Positions 1 to 7,037 of a stretch of 64,000 bases of DNA are shown in pieces (position 1 is the stretch's first letter; every line of letters begins with the position of its first letter). The position numbers and the translations under genes were made by a program. Source of the DNA: Salisediminibacterium halotolerans (GTDB taxonomy: Bacteria > Bacillota > Bacilli > Bacillales > Salisediminibacteriaceae); contig NZ_RKQQ01000002.1 of assembly GCF_003814815.1 (NCBI RefSeq), forward strand, positions 62,001-126,000. The letters are read 5' to 3'. The notes under the pieces were generated by a model. It was given only the letters and a program-made list of their open reading frames with translations, searched no databases and had not been told where the DNA came from.

Positions 1-555
1 GGCAATCTTTTTCAGTGAAGCAAACATTTGCTTAGCACCTTTTTTCGCCGAATCTTGGACGCCGACAGCTTTTTCTAACAAATCGGGACGGCCGACATCG
101 CCGACGAATAAAAAGTCGCCGGTGAACATACCGATCGGTTTATCCGAAGCCGCGCCGTCGGTTAAGATAAAGCTGATGTGCTCAGGGGTGTGTCCAGGTG
201 TATGCAAGACATCAAGCGACACCTTTCCCATCTGAATCTTGTCACCGTCGCGAAGACCGTGGGTAGACAGGCTGTTGTCCCAATTGTATTCACCGCTTGG
301 GTCACCTTCGCCTTCACGCGAATAGTAAATCGTTGCTGAAGCCCGTTCAGCCATTTCTCTTGAACCGGAAACATAGTCCGCGTGAATATGCGTTTCCAAA
401 ACGCGGGTAATCGTTAATTCCTCTTCTTCGGCGACATCAAAGTATTCATCAACGTTACGTGATGGATCGATGACCGCGGCTTCACCAGTCTGTTGGCAGC
501 CGACCATGTATGAATGCTGAGCTAAGGCGTGATCAAAAAAAGTTTTTAAAAACAT
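1..555 (-). CDS. MBL-fold persulfide dioxygenase-like hydrolase (partial, 3' end outside window)
   Basis: The 185 codons run off the left edge. The start is the ATG at 555, preceded by a strong AGGAGG. The protein begins MFLKTFFDHALAQHSYMVGC and has the metallo-beta-lactamase motif THIHADYVSGS, then HTPGHTPEH and GDFLFVGDVGRPDL, the signature of ETHE1/CstB-type persulfide dioxygenases. These are mononuclear-iron enzymes that oxidise glutathione, CoA or bacillithiol persulfide to sulfite. The Tyr after HAD replaces the second-metal His, as in this class. A C-terminal rhodanese domain may lie outside the window. The nearby sulfide:quinone oxidoreductase at 3019 and a CstR/CsoR-like site upstream fit a sulfide-detoxification role. 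Substrate is inferred. Confidence 0.85.
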   Translation of the reverse strand, partial: MFLKTFFDHALAQHSYMVGCQQTGEAAVIDPSRNVDEYFDVAEEEELTITRVLETHIHADYVSGSREMAERASATIYYSREGEGDPSGEYNWDNSLSTHGLRDGDKIQMGKVSLDVLHTPGHTPEHISFILTDGAASDKPIGMFTGDFLFVGDVGRPDLLEKAVGVQDSAKKGAKQMFASLKKIA

Positions 556-618
556 TATATTACCTCCTAGGTATTGGTGTGACATTAATCCTTTTACCGT
601 TTTAAACAGATGTTAAAC

Positions 619-634
619 ATACCTTAGGGCGTAT
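619..634. promoter_or_regulatory. degenerate CsoR/CstR-like operator
   Basis: ATACCTTAGGGCGTAT keeps the ATAC...GTAT ends of the perfect palindrome at 2934-2949 in front of the sulfide:quinone oxidoreductase. It lies about 64 bases upstream of the persulfide dioxygenase start. Sulfide genes of both kinds are controlled by the persulfide sensor CstR in Staphylococcus aureus. Binding here is inferred. Confidence 0.4.
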
Positions 635-654
635 ATGATCGAGGAGTTCAATAA

Positions 655-686
655 AAAACCTCCGTTCTCGAAAGAACGGAGGTTTT
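655..686 (-). terminator. rho-independent terminator of cold-shock gene 1
   Basis: A perfect 14-bp stem with CGAA loop (655-668 / 673-686), followed on the minus strand by a T run. Confidence 0.9.
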
Positions 687-704
687 CGGTAAGTTCAGAT
701 GGTT

Positions 705-905
705 TTACTGCTTTTGAACGTTCGCAGCTTGCGGTCCGCGTGAACCTTGCTCAACGTCAAAAGTAACAGTTTGGCCTTCTTCAAGTGTTTTGAAGCCTTC
801 TTCTTGGATCGCGGAGAAGTGAACGAATACGTCGTTCTCGCCTTCAACCTCGATGAAGCCGAAACCTTTTTCTGAGTTAAACCATTTTACTGTACCTGTA
901 GTCAT
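705..905 (-). CDS. cold-shock protein, tandem copy 1
   Basis: A 66-residue single cold-shock (OB-fold) domain, the normal CspA/CspB length. Both RNA-binding motifs are present: KGFGFIE (RNP1) and VFVHF (RNP2). It is an RNA chaperone that binds single-stranded nucleic acid. RBS AGGAGG lies just upstream of the ATG. It differs from copy 2 at three positions (Ser11/Ala, Glu23/Asp, Thr48/Asn) and from copy 3 at three. It is last of three direct tandem copies, each with its own promoter, about 130-nt leader and terminator, so the copies are probably separate transcription units. Confidence 0.97.
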   Translation of the reverse strand: MTTGTVKWFNSEKGFGFIEVEGENDVFVHFSAIQEEGFKTLEEGQTVTFDVEQGSRGPQAANVQKQ

Positions 906-1035
906 AGACTATTCCTCCTGTGCAGGGGTTGCCTGCAAAATATTACTATTGTGCTCTTCATTTAATCATCAAGAAGATGAAAACTTGCTCACGCTCGTTT
1001 CCTTACTCAAATCTTATCCGAACAACAATCAGTTA
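906..1035 (-). promoter_or_regulatory. conserved cold-shock 5' leader, copy 1
   Basis: About 130 nt of leader, nearly identical to those at 1362-1493 and 1818-1949. Conservation starts at AACTGATTGTTGTTCGG, within a few bases of the start site predicted from the -10 at 1042-1047. Long leaders of csp mRNAs are known to fold in a temperature-dependent way. Such a role is inferred here. Confidence 0.65.
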
Positions 1036-1041
1036 CCTACG

Positions 1042-1070
1042 ATATTAATACATAGATAGGAAATTGTCTA
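1042..1070 (-). promoter_or_regulatory. promoter of cold-shock gene 1
   Basis: Minus strand: TAGACA (1065-1070), 17-base spacer, TAATAT (1042-1047). Confidence 0.6.
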
Positions 1071-1109
1071 CCTTTATTTTCAAATTAATTTCTAGTCATT
1101 TGCAATAAA

Positions 1110-1142
1110 AAACGCCCTGTTCAAAAAATGAACAGGGCGTTT
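1110..1142 (-). terminator. terminator of cold-shock gene 2
   Basis: A 14-bp perfect stem (1110-1123 / 1129-1142) with an A5 loop. The stem sequence is unrelated to those of copies 1 and 3 although it occupies the same place in the repeat unit. Confidence 0.9.
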
Positions 1143-1160
1143 CGGTAAGTTCAGATGGTT

Positions 1161-1361
1161 TTACTGCTTTTGAACGTTCGCAGCTTGCGGTCCGCGTGAA
1201 CCTTGCTCAACGTCAAAGTTGACAGTTTGGCCTTCTTCAAGTGTTTTGAAGCCTTCTTCTTGGATCGCGGAGAAGTGAACGAATACGTCGTTGTCACCTT
1301 CAACCTCGATGAAGCCGAAACCTTTTTCTGCGTTAAACCATTTTACTGTACCTGTAGTCAT
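1161..1361 (-). CDS. cold-shock protein, tandem copy 2
   Basis: 66 residues, one cold-shock domain with KGFGFIE and VFVHF. It differs from copy 3 only at Phe38/Tyr and Asn48/Thr. Start ATG with AGGAGGAATAGTCT upstream. It lies exactly 456 bp from copy 1 and from copy 3, stop to stop and start to start, which shows tandem duplication of a fixed-length unit. Asn48 is the only non-shared residue unique to this copy. Same RNA-chaperone role. Confidence 0.97.
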   Translation of the reverse strand: MTTGTVKWFNAEKGFGFIEVEGDNDVFVHFSAIQEEGFKTLEEGQTVNFDVEQGSRGPQAANVQKQ

Positions 1362-1493
1362 AGACTATTCCTCCTGCGCAGGGATTGCCTGCAAAAATAT
1401 TACTATTGTGCTCTTCATTTAACCATTCAAGAGGAATTTCACTTGCAAAAGCTTGTTTCCTTACTCAAATCTTATCCGAACAACAATCAGCTA
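1362..1493 (-). promoter_or_regulatory. conserved cold-shock 5' leader, copy 2
   Basis: Homologous to the other two leaders. It is 2 nt longer than copy 1, and conservation again ends at the predicted transcription start. Confidence 0.65.
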
Positions 1494-1499
1494 TTTCTT

Positions 1500-1528
1500 A
1501 TGTTAGTACATATTCACTTAAATGTCCA
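1500..1528 (-). promoter_or_regulatory. promoter of cold-shock gene 2
   Basis: Minus strand: TGGACA (1523-1528), 17-base spacer, TAACAT (1500-1505). Confidence 0.65.
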
Positions 1529-1569
1529 CCCCAAAATGAGAAACAGTTAAAAGGAATTGCAAGCAATAA

Positions 1570-1598
1570 AAAAACCCGCTCATAAAGAGCGGGTTTTT
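1570..1598 (-). terminator. terminator of cold-shock gene 3
   Basis: A 12-bp perfect stem AAAAACCCGCTC / GAGCGGGTTTTT, with a T run on the minus strand. Confidence 0.9.
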
Positions 1599-1616
1599 CG
1601 GTAAGTTCAGATGGTT

Positions 1617-1817
1617 TTACTGCTTTTGAACGTTCGCAGCTTGCGGTCCGCGTGAACCTTGCTCAACGTCAAAAGTAACAGTTTGGCCTTCTTCAAGTGT
1701 TTTGTAACCTTCTTCTTGGATCGCGGAGAAGTGAACGAATACGTCGTTGTCACCTTCAACCTCGATGAAGCCGAAACCTTTTTCTGCGTTAAACCATTTT
1801 ACTGTACCTGTAGTCAT
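1617..1817 (-). CDS. cold-shock protein, tandem copy 3
   Basis: 66-residue cold-shock domain, promoter-distal in map order but transcribed from its own leader. It carries Tyr38 where the other copies have Phe. RNP1 and RNP2 are intact. The region upstream (beyond about 1950) is unrelated to the upstream regions of copies 1 and 2, so the repeated unit ends near the transcription start. Confidence 0.97.
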   Translation of the reverse strand: MTTGTVKWFNAEKGFGFIEVEGDNDVFVHFSAIQEEGYKTLEEGQTVTFDVEQGSRGPQAANVQKQ

Positions 1818-1949
1818 AGACTATTCCTCCTGCGCAGGGGTTGCCTGCAAAAATATTACTATTGTGCTCTTCATTTAACCATTCAAGAGGAATTTCACTT
1901 GCAAAAGCTTGTTTCCTTACTCAAATCTTATCCGAACAACAATCAGCTA
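1818..1949 (-). promoter_or_regulatory. conserved cold-shock 5' leader, copy 3
   Basis: Same leader as the other copies, ending at CTGATTGTTGTTCGG. A likely -10 TATATT lies at 1956-1961 (minus strand); the -35 is poor. Confidence 0.6.
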
Positions 1950-2008
1950 ATACTTAATATAGTACATAACTGCAAAAAAAGCTACCCTTTTGCCCAAATT
2001 TCTTTTCT

Positions 2009-2365
2009 TTATTTATGCTGAGCAAGCATTTGACCGACGAGTTCCGGAACAGGAACTTGCTCCCCCGGGTTAAATGTGCGCTCCAGCGGAATCGTTTTTC
2101 CTTCTTCCTCGAATTCCCGGATCGGGTACGACGATAAAAATACTCCGATATTGTTTAAAAAAGTCTGCTCTTTCACTCGGTGATTGTAGGAACGAAAATA
2201 CATGACTTCGACAACTTCTTGGTTTTTATTCATGACTACTGCCCAATTTAAAATCCGTTCTCCCAACAAAAAGGAATTGCCGGTCAATAAGTAGTGTTCA
2301 TTCAAAAATTTGTATATGTGAAAAGCGCGGTGGGTGAGCCGGTCAACATCAACGATTGTTTGCAT
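2009..2365 (-). CDS. conserved-looking hypothetical protein, 118 aa
   Basis: Not recognised. I start it at ATG 2365 (MQTIVDVDRLTHRAF) because AAAGGAG sits seven bases upstream. The two upstream ATGs, which would add nine residues, have no such site. The protein is soluble, without a signal peptide or membrane segment, and mixed alpha/beta by composition (FLLGERILNWAVVMNKN, VMYFRSYNHRV). It ends in an acidic, proline-containing tail. The gene stands alone between the csp cluster and a divergent DUF4064 gene. Confidence 0.7.
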   Translation of the reverse strand: MQTIVDVDRLTHRAFHIYKFLNEHYLLTGNSFLLGERILNWAVVMNKNQEVVEVMYFRSYNHRVKEQTFLNNIGVFLSSYPIREFEEEGKTIPLERTFNPGEQVPVPELVGQMLAQHK

Positions 2366-2482
2366 AAAAAATTCTCCTTTCATAAATCTCAATTTGCTGC
2401 TAGGTAACGCAATACCCCAATGATCCTGATTCTATTCAAAAATAAGCAAAAACGAAAAATTTTTTATACGAACATGTATGCC

Positions 2483-2499
2483 CTGACAATCCCTGTCAG
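2483..2499. promoter_or_regulatory. perfect inverted repeat upstream of DUF4064 gene
   Basis: CTGACA-ATCCC-TGTCAG is a 6-bp perfect inverted repeat with a 5-base gap. A possible -10 (TTATTATG) follows about 10 bases later, so a repressor bound here would cover the promoter. The factor is unknown. Confidence 0.4.
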
Positions 2500-2545
2500 T
2501 TTCAGCGTTATTATGTAGTTATATTAAGAAAAAGGGGAGATCATT

Positions 2546-2869
2546 ATGAACAGAACGACAGAAATGGTACTTGGAATTTTAGGAGGTCTTATTGGTTTTG
2601 CCGGAGCATTTTTCGCACTGTTCATGGGAGAGATTGACCAAGCAACGGGCGGTGACAATACGCTGACGGGACTTGGTATGAGTGCCTTTTTATTCAGCAC
2701 ACTAGGAGTGATCGGCGGGATCCTCGTTAAATTCAAAGCGAAGCTCGCTGGCTGGGTGATGGTTGTCAGCGGCGTTGCCATTTTAGTATCGATCAGTTTA
2801 TTTGGATTTATACCGGCTCTGTTTCTCGTTCCGGCCGGGTTGATGGCGCTGCTTCGAAAGCCGCAATAA
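2546..2869 (+). CDS. DUF4064 small membrane protein
   Basis: 107 residues with three to four hydrophobic segments (about 8-26, 46-62, 66-83, 85-100). It starts MNRTTEMVLGILGGLIGFAG, the typical opening of DUF4064 proteins of Bacillus. RBS AAGGGGAG precedes the ATG. The molecular function of the family is unknown. It is monocistronic, with a terminator just after it. Confidence 0.85.
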   Translation: MNRTTEMVLGILGGLIGFAGAFFALFMGEIDQATGGDNTLTGLGMSAFLFSTLGVIGGILVKFKAKLAGWVMVVSGVAILVSISLFGFIPALFLVPAGLMALLRKPQ

Positions 2870-2875
2870 TATCTC

Positions 2876-2902
2876 AAAGCCGTTCAAAGCGAACGGCTTT
2901 TT
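2876..2902 (+). terminator. terminator after DUF4064 gene
   Basis: AAAGCCGTTC - AAAGC - GAACGGCTTT followed by T residues. Confidence 0.85.
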
Positions 2903-2933
2903 CACATCGATTTCAAAATTTCACAAACTGTAC

Positions 2934-2949
2934 ATACCCAAATGGGTAT
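2934..2949. promoter_or_regulatory. CstR/CsoR-like operator of the sqr gene
   Basis: ATACCCAAATGGGTAT is a perfect inverted repeat (ATACCC-N4-GGGTAT) that overlaps the -35/spacer region of the sqr promoter. It has the form of operators bound by the CsoR-family sulfur sensor CstR. No csoR/cstR gene is in the window. Confidence 0.6.
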
Positions 2950-2957
2950 AAAAGGTT

Positions 2958-2963
2958 TATAAT
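2958..2963 (+). promoter_or_regulatory. -10 element of sqr
   Basis: Consensus TATAAT, 17 bases after TACCCA, which lies in the operator. The weak -35 suits a repressed gene. Confidence 0.6.
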
Positions 2964-3018
2964 GTAAATAACATCGCAATTCATTAAACGTTTCATTACC
3001 CAAAGGGAGGGCTTTTTC

Positions 3019-4266
3019 ATGAAACAAGCAGTTATTTTAGGCGGAGGGACCGCCGGGACAATGATGGCGAATCATTTGAATAAAAAACTTGATAAAAAAA
3101 TTTGGCAGCTGACGGTAATAGATGAGACGAATGACCATTATTATCAGCCGGGATTTTTGTTTTTACCGTTCGGGAAGTACTCAGAAAAAGACGTTGTGAA
3201 AAAGCGTGAGAAATTTCTACCGAAAACGGTCGCGTATATTTTGGCAAAAATCGATAAAATCTCTCCGGAAAAAAATGAAGTTTATTTATCTGGCGGGAAA
3301 GTTCTTACCTATGACCTGCTGATCATTGCGACGGGCAATGATATTGCTCCTGAGCTTGTAAAAGGCATTGATAACGGCTGGCGTGAAAATATTTTCGATT
3401 TTTACACGTTTGACGGCGCTGTGTCTCTACGGAACAAATTGAAAACATTTAAAGGCGGGAAAATGGTCGTGCATATGACTGAAATGCCGATCAAGTGTCC
3501 GGTAGCGCCGATCGAATTTGCCTTATTGGCAGATGAATTTTTTCATAAACAGGGAATTCGCGATCAGGTCGAAATCGAATATGTCACGTCGCTTCCGAAA
3601 GCTTTCCCGAAACCTTCGTTTGCAGAAAAAGTTCATGAACTCTACGAACAGAAAAATATTCGCCTTGTGACCGGTTTTGCCTTGGCAGAAATCGACGGAA
3701 CCAACAATCAAATGGTCGGAAAAGATGGATCGCGTCTCGACTACGATTTGCTTGTTACTGTTCCGCCGAACAAAGGCAACGAAGTCATCGCCCGATCGGG
3801 TATGGGCAATGCCCGCAATTACGTAGCAGCTGACCCCCACACCCTTCAGGCGAAAAACTACGATAATATCTTTGTTGTCGGGGACGCTTCGGACATCCCG
3901 ACGTCAAAAGCAGGTTCAACGGCACACTTTTCTGCAGAAATATTGGCTGAAAATATCGAGCACTGGGTCAACGGCACACCGATGACAGCAGCGTTTGACG
4001 GACATGCGAACTGTTACATTGAATCCGGGTTCAATAAAGCGCTGTTAATTGACTTCAACTATGACCACGATCCAATGCCGGGGACATTCCCCTTGCCAAA
4101 AGCAGGACCGTTTAAATTGATGGAAGAGACAACGATCAACCATTACGGAAAAATGGCCTTTAAGCAGATTTATTGGCGCATGCTTTTAAAAGGAGTCCCG
4201 ATGCCGACAGTGCCGCCGAACATGAAACGATCCGGCAAACGAATGCCGGATCTGCAAGAAAAATGA
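3019..4266 (+). CDS. sqr: sulfide:quinone oxidoreductase
   Basis: 415 residues, a FAD flavoprotein of the disulfide-reductase superfamily. It oxidises sulfide to persulfide/polysulfide and reduces the membrane quinone pool. The N-terminal FAD site is GGGTAGTMMANHL. The loop IATGNDI (about 105-111) and the second FAD contact VVGDASDIPTSKAGSTAH are typical. Cys in MPIKCPVAP (about residue 160) and Cys in HANCYIESG (about 336) match the redox cysteines of Sqr. The basic, hydrophobic C-terminal end (FKQIYWRMLLKGVPMP) suits membrane contact. RBS AAAGGGAGG. It is a single gene under a CstR-like operator. Confidence 0.9.
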   Translation: MKQAVILGGGTAGTMMANHLNKKLDKKIWQLTVIDETNDHYYQPGFLFLPFGKYSEKDVVKKREKFLPKTVAYILAKIDKISPEKNEVYLSGGKVLTYDLLIIATGNDIAPELVKGIDNGWRENIFDFYTFDGAVSLRNKLKTFKGGKMVVHMTEMPIKCPVAPIEFALLADEFFHKQGIRDQVEIEYVTSLPKAFPKPSFAEKVHELYEQKNIRLVTGFALAEIDGTNNQMVGKDGSRLDYDLLVTVPPNKGNEVIARSGMGNARNYVAADPHTLQAKNYDNIFVVGDASDIPTSKAGSTAHFSAEILAENIEHWVNGTPMTAAFDGHANCYIESGFNKALLIDFNYDHDPMPGTFPLPKAGPFKLMEETTINHYGKMAFKQIYWRMLLKGVPMPTVPPNMKRSGKRMPDLQEK

Positions 4267-4273
4267 CTTATAG

Positions 4274-4304
4274 GCGCCGGGATTTTAAATCCCGGTGTTT
4301 TTTT
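4274..4304. terminator. terminator shared by sqr and the convergent GGDEF-EAL gene
   Basis: GCGCCGGGATT / AAATCCCGGTG stem followed by T7. The last codons and the stop of the minus-strand gene (stop at 4285-4287) lie inside the hairpin. Confidence 0.85.
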
Positions 4305-6264
4305 GTGCTCGGACTTTTTTTAGCCGGAGAACAAAACGGTCGTTCGGCATTGGCCGGTCGAACAAAAACCCTTGGACAGAACGGCATCCGGCGAGTTTCA
4401 AATAACGGAGTTCATCTTCATTTTCAACCCCTTCAGCGATAACTTGCAGATTCAAATGGTTTCCTAATTCGATCATTTTTTGTAAAATTACACAGCCTTT
4501 TTTGTTCGCATTAATTTGTTCAACAAAGGTTTTATCGATTTTGATTTCATCGATCGGAAAATCGATCAAATAATCAAGCGAGGAAAAGCCGGTGCCGAAG
4601 TCATCAATGGAAATACGAAAACCTGCGTCCCTTAAAGCTGCAAGTGCATTTCTCTTCTCTGATGAAGACGTTACATTCGCGGTTTCTGTCAGTTCTAATT
4701 CGATGATTCCATCCGCGATTTGATAAATATCTTTCAGGCGGCAAACTTCTTTAAAAAAACGAGAACTGTCAATAATCGAAGGCGGAACATTAAACGAAAT
4801 TCTGCCGTTGTAATCGGATTGCTCGACCCATTTGCTGTAATCGTTCAGTCCGGCCTTCATCACAGCGAGGGTAAAAAACAAACTTTTTCCAAGCGATTCG
4901 ATTGTCGAGATAAATTCCGGCGGAGGAATCAAACCGAGCTTCGGATGGTTCCAGCGGGAAAGAACCTCAACACCGATGATCGAACCGGTGTCTGTACAAA
5001 TTTGCGGATGATAAACCGTGAAGAAAGATCCGTTATGGATTGCGGCTGCCAAGTCGCGGTCAATCATCATTCGCCGCTGCATGTCTTGTTGCAAACTTTC
5101 TTGGAACATGACGATCGCGGGACCGTCCCCGTGAATTTTTTTCGCTTGATACATCGCAGTGTCGGCAGCTTTTAACATCTCGCCAGCCGTCTGTTTGTCG
5201 CGGGGGAATTTGGCGACACCGATGCTTGCCCGCAGTTCAATCGAATCGTCTTTAAACGATGCGAACGGCTGATCAACTTGCTCTAAAAGTTGTGAAGCGT
5301 AATCGGTCATTTTATCATCATCCATTGATTCAACAGCGGCAATGACAAATTCATCGCCGCCAAACCGGCCGAAGACATAGCTGTCCGGCAGAATAGAATT
5401 CAGGCGCGCTGCAAGTTCAGTGATGATTTTATCGCCTGTTTCGTAGCCGTAAACGTCATTGATTAACTGAAATTTATTGATGTTTAAATGAAAAAGTGAA
5501 AAGGGCACATCAGCTGCTGTGAGGGTTTGCAAATGATCGTACGTCGCTTTACGGTTTAACAAGTTTGTCAGCGAATCAAGGTGCTCAGACTCCCAGAGGC
5601 GGCGCTCCGTCCGCTTCGCTGCATTTAAATTATAAAAAAATGCAGACAGGCCGCCGTCCAGCTGCGGGTAGAGATTGACTTGAAACCATGCAGAGAGCGG
5701 AGGGTAGTATTCCTCAAATGTAACTTGCAGGCGTTGTTCCAACGCTCGGATGTAATAGCGGGCATAGTCTGATTCGGCTAAGGCGGGGAATACATCCCAG
5801 AGCTTTTTGCCGCTGATAGTGGCGGATGCGAGATCAAGCTCTCTCGCTCCTTTTTCATTTATATACGTAAAGCGGTAATCGGCGTCGAGCGAAAAAAACC
5901 CTTCCGACATTTGTTCGAGCAACGTGTGTCGGCTCTCTGCTTGAAAAACGGCAGAATCCCGGTGAAAATAAACAACCGCGCCGGCGCCTTCAAGCGGTTC
6001 GGCTGCAACTTCCGTAAAACCTTCAACCAATCTCGAAGCGATTCGACCGGTTGGAGAATTTTCGCGAAGGACCGACACAACTTCTTCTTTGGCTTCACTG
6101 TCCAGCATCTCAAAGATGTTGCCTGCGAGGCCGTGAATATTGGAAAAGATAATCTTGCCGGAACGGTCGATCACAGCAAGGTTTTGACCTGAACTTTTTA
6201 AGCGGTTGATAAGACTCACCCCCCATGTGAGTTTGATGCAGGACGGTTTAGCGGCATAGTACAT
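4285..6264 (-). CDS. PAS-GGDEF-EAL cyclic-di-GMP protein (paralog 1)
   Basis: About 659 residues. A PAS-like N-terminal half includes a second clear PAS near 110-220 ([18 protein letters not shown]). It is followed by GGDEF (FGRFGGDEF, about 305) and EAL. EAL-domain catalytic positions look complete: VEVLSRW for [34 protein letters not shown] and EGVEN. It may therefore both make and degrade cyclic-di-GMP; which dominates is unknown. No membrane segment, so cytosolic. Start is uncertain: ATG 6264 lacks a good RBS and GTG 6219 is possible. Related to 7038-9029 in both order and motifs, so a local duplication split by an acetyltransferase gene. Confidence 0.9.
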   Translation of the reverse strand: MYYAAKPSCIKLTWGVSLINRLKSSGQNLAVIDRSGKIIFSNIHGLAGNIFEMLDSEAKEEVVSVLRENSPTGRIASRLVEGFTEVAAEPLEGAGAVVYFHRDSAVFQAESRHTLLEQMSEGFFSLDADYRFTYINEKGARELDLASATISGKKLWDVFPALAESDYARYYIRALEQRLQVTFEEYYPPLSAWFQVNLYPQLDGGLSAFFYNLNAAKRTERRLWESEHLDSLTNLLNRKATYDHLQTLTAADVPFSLFHLNINKFQLINDVYGYETGDKIITELAARLNSILPDSYVFGRFGGDEFVIAAVESMDDDKMTDYASQLLEQVDQPFASFKDDSIELRASIGVAKFPRDKQTAGEMLKAADTAMYQAKKIHGDGPAIVMFQESLQQDMQRRMMIDRDLAAAIHNGSFFTVYHPQICTDTGSIIGVEVLSRWNHPKLGLIPPPEFISTIESLGKSLFFTLAVMKAGLNDYSKWVEQSDYNGRISFNVPPSIIDSSRFFKEVCRLKDIYQIADGIIELELTETANVTSSSEKRNALAALRDAGFRISIDDFGTGFSSLDYLIDFPIDEIKIDKTFVEQINANKKGCVILQKMIELGNHLNLQVIAEGVENEDELRYLKLAGCRSVQGFLFDRPMPNDRFVLRLKKVRAQKNTGI

Positions 6265-6470
6265 GCCGTCTACCCGATAACATGACGGTTAAAAACGGCT
6301 GGAGCAAAAGAGAAAGAATGAGCAGGCACTTTTTCTGTATTTGTCCTAGTTTAAAGTAAAAAAAAGGAAAATGTTGTACGCCTTAACTGCCAGAAATGCG
6401 TTTAGTTCATGCTTTTTTTCATCGATACCGTGTTGTAAAATGATAAGCGCACAGACGAATGGAGGATAAG

Positions 6471-7019
6471 ATGATCTATTTAACACGTTTTGAAGAAAAA
6501 GATTTTGACCGGTTAATTTCGTGGGTGACTGATGCGGATATGATGATGATGTGGGGCGGACCGACATTCACGTTTCCGTTGACCCGCGAGCAGCTGGCGG
6601 ACTTCACAGCCGGAGCAAACGAACCGGATGCAGAAACGCACGCATTTAATGTTTTTATTTCCGGTACGGATGAAAAAGCAGGATTTATCACGATCAATTC
6701 AATCGACCGGGTGGAAAACCGCGCGAAAATCGGCAAAGTGCTGATTGCTGATCAAGCGAGAGGGCGGGGGATATGTGAGCCGCTGATACATGAAATTTCA
6801 CGCGTCGCTTTTGAGGAATTGGACCTCGGCGAATTGTACCTCGGCGTATTCGATTTTAACCACCCAGCGATTCGCTGTTACGAGCGAGCCGGCTTTCAAA
6901 CGTATGAATATGTACCAAATATCCGCTATTTATACGGGGATTATCATGGTGTCTGGCGGATGAATTTGACCAGGGAACAGTTTGCAAGCAAAAAGCGCCC
7001 GGATCATTCAACTCGATGA
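6471..7019 (+). CDS. GNAT-family N-acetyltransferase
   Basis: 182 residues from ATG 6471, chosen because GGAGG lies five bases upstream; ATG 6459 has no RBS. It is a RimJ/RimL-like GNAT fold. The acetyl-CoA pyrophosphate loop is IADQARGRGICEPLI (about 97-111), followed by the C-terminal LGVFDFNHPAIRCYERAGF motif that marks the subfamily. The acceptor (protein N-terminus, amino sugar or drug) cannot be read from sequence. It sits between the two GGDEF-EAL paralogs and convergent with the second. Confidence 0.9.
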   Translation: MIYLTRFEEKDFDRLISWVTDADMMMMWGGPTFTFPLTREQLADFTAGANEPDAETHAFNVFISGTDEKAGFITINSIDRVENRAKIGKVLIADQARGRGICEPLIHEISRVAFEELDLGELYLGVFDFNHPAIRCYERAGFQTYEYVPNIRYLYGDYHGVWRMNLTREQFASKKRPDHSTR

Positions 7020-7032
7020 TCGGGCGCTTTTA
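6991..7032. terminator. bidirectional terminator between GNAT and GGDEF-EAL genes
   Basis: AAAAGCGCCCGGATCA ... ATGATCGGGCGCTTTT stem. It includes the end of the acetyltransferase reading frame. Confidence 0.85.
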
Positions 7033-7037
7033 TTACA

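Noticed and set aside
1203-1550. Long plus-strand frames opposite the cold-shock genes and their leaders
   Set aside because: Antisense shadows of conserved coding sequence and leader; repeated only because the units are repeated.
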